From positions 1 to 64,000 of the forward strand of contig CANQDD010000005.1 in the NCBI GenBank assembly GCA_947591315.1: 64,000 nt of DNA. The letters are read 5' to 3'. The notes below the pieces were generated by a model, which saw nothing but the letters and a program-made list of their open reading frames with translations, did not search any database and had not been told where the DNA came from. The DNA comes from an uncultured Clostridia bacterium (GTDB lineage: Bacteria; Bacillota; Clostridia; UBA1381). This document shows, piece after piece, positions 60,588-64,000 of the stretch (position 1 is the first letter of the stretch; every line of letters begins with the position of its first letter). The translations under genes were made by a program, and so were the position numbers.

Positions 60588-62684
60588 TTTGTCAAGAGTT
60601 ATTTCCGCCTTGTTGCTCATCGGCGCGGCATTTGTAAAGTCATTCCACACAAACGCGCTGACGCGGGACGAGCCTTCCGTGTCAAGGCTCATTTCCACCG
60701 TTCCGCCGCCGTCAATATCCTTGAAATTTACACCTGTCAGCCTGCCGTCGTCCGAATATGACGCGGCTATAATCTTCGCCTTCACAGCGCTAAGTTCCGT
60801 TATGTCTATAATGACAGTCACGCCGGATATTCTGATGCTGCTGATGAAAAATTTGTTATGCGCGGGAATCGGTGTCGGTATCGGTGTGGGTTCCGGTGTT
60901 GTTGTCGGTGTCGGCGTGGGCGTTGGCGTTGGTGTCGACGTTGGGGTTGGCGTCGGTGTTGGCGTTGGTGTTGGCGTTGGTGTCGGCGTCGGCGTCGGCG
61001 TCGGCGTCGGTGTGGGCGTAGGCGTCGGTGTTGGCGTAGGCGCTGGTGTTTCAATGATATCCGGATACAGTGAAAAACCATTTAGCTTATCTTCCCTTAT
61101 TTTCTTTAACAGCGCGTAACGGTTGGGACATAGGATTTGCAGCGCACGCTGACGGTCTTGGTTACCGTAGCAGCTGAAATAAAATCTGCAAAATTCCGCA
61201 AAATCCTCCGCCAGATATGTAGAGCTTGTATTCGCTCCGTAGCTCGAAATCGAGAACATATCCTTATGGCGTGCCTCATCCCACTCGCCGCTTTTGAACG
61301 ACCAGAAATATCCTCCGGTGCCGCAGCGCGCGTCAAGACTGTGTCCCATTTCATGTATTATGCTGTCAAGTATCGATTGATCGCTGTTGGGGTGGTTAAG
61401 CTCAATATACAGATGTGCTCCCGCGCTGTAGTATGCGTTTTTCGATGAGTTCTCCGACATCAGAGTTTCTATATCCTTTCGGTAAATGTAAGGAATAAAC
61501 CCCACAATGCTTTCAAATCGCTCCGCGTCCGTTTCCGCGACGCTGTCATTTGACTGAACCCACATTTCCAGCTTATCGGTCGTCTGACCGTCCGCTTCCG
61601 TTATAATTAAATCGTATACGGTAAATTGCTTTGTCGTGCTTTTCTCATTTCCCCACGAGTACCAGCTCGGGTGTCCGTACACTGTCCTTTCGTTTCCGCG
61701 CGTCACGGTTACACCCTCCGTACCGGGCAGATTTTTTGGAACATGGTAGCTCGACTGCAAATGCTTTGTCACGTATCCCCCGCTTATGGAAAGATACGCG
61801 GAAAGCGCGCTGCTCATCTGCGCGTCCGAGAGCTTTATATTATTCTTGTAAATTTTATCAAGTCTGCCCCTCGGGGACTCGTTTTCAGATACAGCCGTTC
61901 CGTAGCGCTCAAACGCGTCGCCCGCCACGCTTTCGTACACGCTCACAATACGTTCTCTCTGCTCGTTGGTAAGCTTTGCCCACGCGTTTGTTTCTGACAG
62001 CTTACACAAGGGACTTTCCTCACGCAGGGGCTTAAACGTAATTTTCGCCTTATGCTCCTCGTCCGCCGCAATGACCCTGCCGTCATCCGAAACTCCCATA
62101 TATAGGTTATTGCTGAGACTTTTCAGATAATACGACGGAGCTTCTTCACTGTACTCGTCGCTTTCCTCTTTTATCCAGTGCTGCGTGTTGTCATTCATGC
62201 CGTAAAACTCCGCGTCCGCGTCTACGTTCTTGTTGCTGAATTTATACTTCGAGGACGTAAGCTGTGCGTTCAAATCCGCCGCTGCGATCCTGCGCGTGTA
62301 GTCGTTCCATACCTCGACGTTTTGATATTCGTATATCGGTTCGTCATAATCATAATCCCAGCCAACCTCCACGCGCTGCCTTTCAATACGCGGCTGATTT
62401 GAAATCCGCGCCTCAAACGCGTAGCTGCCGTCAGCCATATCGCGCGGCAGGAACTGGTCGCTCATGTCGCTTACTGCGGTATCGTCAATAACGATTTCTC
62501 CGTCCTTTTCGCGCAGCTTATGACCGTTTACATAGATTTGCTGATACGTACCCGCAAAGCCGTTATAAATAACGCTGTCCGCCGCGTAAATATTCCAATC
62601 GGGAAGGAGAAGCGCAAAAATAAGACATAGTGCCGTTAAGCGTCCCGTACGGCTGACGCTCGTAACATTACGCATACCCTCCAC
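60585..62684 (-). CDS. Secreted HEXXH metallopeptidase (ATLF/M34-like) with (TP)n linker and C-terminal module
   Basis: Signal peptide; [15 protein letters not shown]...[25 protein letters not shown] linker; C-terminal [17 protein letters not shown]...[15 protein letters not shown]. Confidence 0.75.
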   Translation of the reverse strand: MEGMRNVTSVSRTGRLTALCLIFALLLPDWNIYAADSVIYNGFAGTYQQIYVNGHKLREKDGEIVIDDTAVSDMSDQFLPRDMADGSYAFEARISNQPRIERQRVEVGWDYDYDEPIYEYQNVEVWNDYTRRIAAADLNAQLTSSKYKFSNKNVDADAEFYGMNDNTQHWIKEESDEYSEEAPSYYLKSLSNNLYMGVSDDGRVIAADEEHKAKITFKPLREESPLCKLSETNAWAKLTNEQRERIVSVYESVAGDAFERYGTAVSENESPRGRLDKIYKNNIKLSDAQMSSALSAYLSISGGYVTKHLQSSYHVPKNLPGTEGVTVTRGNERTVYGHPSWYSWGNEKSTTKQFTVYDLIITEADGQTTDKLEMWVQSNDSVAETDAERFESIVGFIPYIYRKDIETLMSENSSKNAYYSAGAHLYIELNHPNSDQSILDSIIHEMGHSLDARCGTGGYFWSFKSGEWDEARHKDMFSISSYGANTSSTYLAEDFAEFCRFYFSCYGNQDRQRALQILCPNRYALLKKIREDKLNGFSLYPDIIETPAPTPTPTPTPTPTPTPTPTPTPTPTPTPTPTPTPTSTPTPTPTPTPTTTPEPTPIPTPIPAHNKFFISSIRISGVTVIIDITELSAVKAKIIAASYSDDGRLTGVNFKDIDGGGTVEMSLDTEGSSRVSAFVWNDFTNAAPMSNKAEITLDK
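60868..61052. repeat. 6-bp-unit tandem repeat encoding (TP)n linker
   Basis: ggtgtcggcgtcggcgttggc repeats, minus-strand TPTPTP. Confidence 0.9.
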
Positions 62685-62808
62685 CCCCTAAGCGGATATT
62701 CACATTGTTCATTATATATATTATACCACAAAACAAACTTTTTTTCAATATGCCGCATGTATGATTTTATACGAAAAAAATATGAGGTCTCCGTCTATTT
62801 TAACCAAG

Positions 62809-62833
62809 AAAAAAAGCGGCGCAAACGCGCCGC
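62809..62833 (-). terminator. Terminator after the aldolase gene
   Basis: Minus GCGGCGC-GTTT-GCGCCGC followed by TTTTTTTC. Confidence 0.8.
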
Positions 62834-62841
62834 GTATAATT

Positions 62842-63819
62842 TTATTCTCTTGTCCAAAGCTCCTGGAACAGTGCCGAGTAATCTGTGTCGCCCTCTTTTA
62901 TGAAATTTATCGCCGTGCGGGGGTGCATGTTCAGAAGTCCCGTTATAAGATAGGGTACGTCGTAGCCCCATACCGTCGTTTCTCGAAGCTTAAGCATCTC
63001 CGTCTGGATAAAGCGGAGTATCGGGTCGAGCCTGTAACGCGGATTTTTAAGAAAACCGATAAGCGCCTCCATTGCACAGTTACCCGCTCCGCGTCCGAGC
63101 GAGCAAACAGTCGCGTCAAGCATACTCGCTCCGCGCGACACAGCTTCTATCGTGTTCGCGAACGCAAGCTTCTGATTGTCGTGCGCGTGAACGCCTATAG
63201 TTTTGCCGTACTTCTGACCGTACTCGTAGAAAGTATCGCATAGCTCGCGCATTTCCTCGGGGTAAATCGCGCCGTAGCTGTCTACCATGTAAACCATATC
63301 CACGCCCTCGCTCTTGCCGATAAGGTCGAGAGCCTGACGCACGTCGCTTTCGCTTGCCGTCGAGATAGCCATTATGTTTATGCTCGTCTCGTAGCCCTTG
63401 TTATGGCAGTATTCAGCCATATCTATCGCCGCGGGAATTGTGTTTATGTACGTCGCGACGCGCACAACGTCTATAACGCTGTCCTTCTTGTCGATAACGT
63501 CGCGCTCGAGATTTGTTCTGCCAACGTCAGCCATGACGGATATTTTAAGATCCGTGTCGTTTTCGCCGACGATCGCGCGTATATCCTCTTCCTTGCAGAA
63601 CTTCCACTTTCCGAACTTGCTCTCGTCGAAAATGTCGTTCGACGCCTTGTAGCCGAATTCCATGTAATCCACTCCGGCTTTTACGTTCGTCTCGTAGAGC
63701 TTTTTCACGAACTCGTCCGTGAAATAAAAATCGTTGACCAGTCCGCCGTCGCGGATAGTCGCGTCCATGACCTTTATATCAGGTCTGTAGGACATAATGT
63801 TTCCTTGTTTCGGTGCCAT
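62842..63819 (-). CDS. DmpG/HMGL-like aldolase catalytic domain protein
   Basis: KVMDATIRDGGLVNDFYFTDEFVKKLYETNVKAGVDYMEFGYKAS, IGVHAHDNQKLAFANTIEAVSRGASMLDATVCSLGRGAGN. Confidence 0.85.
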   Translation of the reverse strand: MAPKQGNIMSYRPDIKVMDATIRDGGLVNDFYFTDEFVKKLYETNVKAGVDYMEFGYKASNDIFDESKFGKWKFCKEEDIRAIVGENDTDLKISVMADVGRTNLERDVIDKKDSVIDVVRVATYINTIPAAIDMAEYCHNKGYETSINIMAISTASESDVRQALDLIGKSEGVDMVYMVDSYGAIYPEEMRELCDTFYEYGQKYGKTIGVHAHDNQKLAFANTIEAVSRGASMLDATVCSLGRGAGNCAMEALIGFLKNPRYRLDPILRFIQTEMLKLRETTVWGYDVPYLITGLLNMHPRTAINFIKEGDTDYSALFQELWTRE

Positions 63820-63952
63820 TTTAAAATTCCTCCTACCGTACTACATTTTACCGCTTACCGCGGCAATTCTCTGCAACGCGCAAAGACAATCAGTATTATA
63901 GCACACCGGAATAAAAAAATCAAGCCCCGTCACGATTTTATTTTATACGCTA

Positions 63953-63978
63953 AAAAACGGCGTTTTCACGCCGTTTTT
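63953..63978. terminator. Bidirectional terminator
   Basis: AAAAACGGCGT-TTTC-ACGCCGTTTTT, 11-bp stem. Confidence 0.75.
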
Positions 63979-64000
63979 GTCAATATTTTTCAATAAGTCT

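Noticed and set aside
60868-61052. Short-period repeats resembling a CRISPR or microsatellite array
   Set aside because: In-frame 6-bp repeats coding for a (TP)n linker; no spacers. The same applies to 25646..25946 with 12-bp units.

Overview
The window looks like a Firmicutes (Clostridia-type) chromosome segment, with almost all housekeeping genes on the minus strand. Recognisable blocks: leuC-leuD-[DUF4258/YgiT-type pair]-leuB; MATE and pcrA; a SpoIVB-type protease; pepP-aroQ-ispG-rseP-dxr-cdsA-uppS-frr-pyrH; GH105; tgt-queA; a glycyl-radical enzyme (GRE) plus activase; a secreted PL11 rhamnogalacturonan lyase; trkH/trkA-gpsA-plsY-der-DUF512; an iron alcohol dehydrogenase; gltBD; dapL-dapF; glnA-ANTAR; a GH36 alpha-galactosidase; an MFS efflux gene with a leader peptide; ruvX; pflBA; mntP; a secreted HEXXH peptidase; and a DmpG-like aldolase. 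The best candidate for an undescribed system is the four-gene cassette at about 37.47-40.55 kb: a multi-TM protein, a YkgJ-type Cys-cluster protein, a Gly/Ala-rich hairpin membrane protein and a TerB-like protein. It has a perfect TTGACA-N17-TATAAT promoter and a bidirectional terminator. Several features are absent from the ORF track: a candidate type I toxin-antitoxin locus at 51.05-51.35 kb (23-aa hydrophobic peptide with a convergent antisense promoter), ANTAR-type attenuators before glnA and gltB, a leader-peptide attenuator before the MFS gene, and a dispersed hairpin repeat family. Everything was read by eye from sequence and the supplied translations. No database search or folding program was run.
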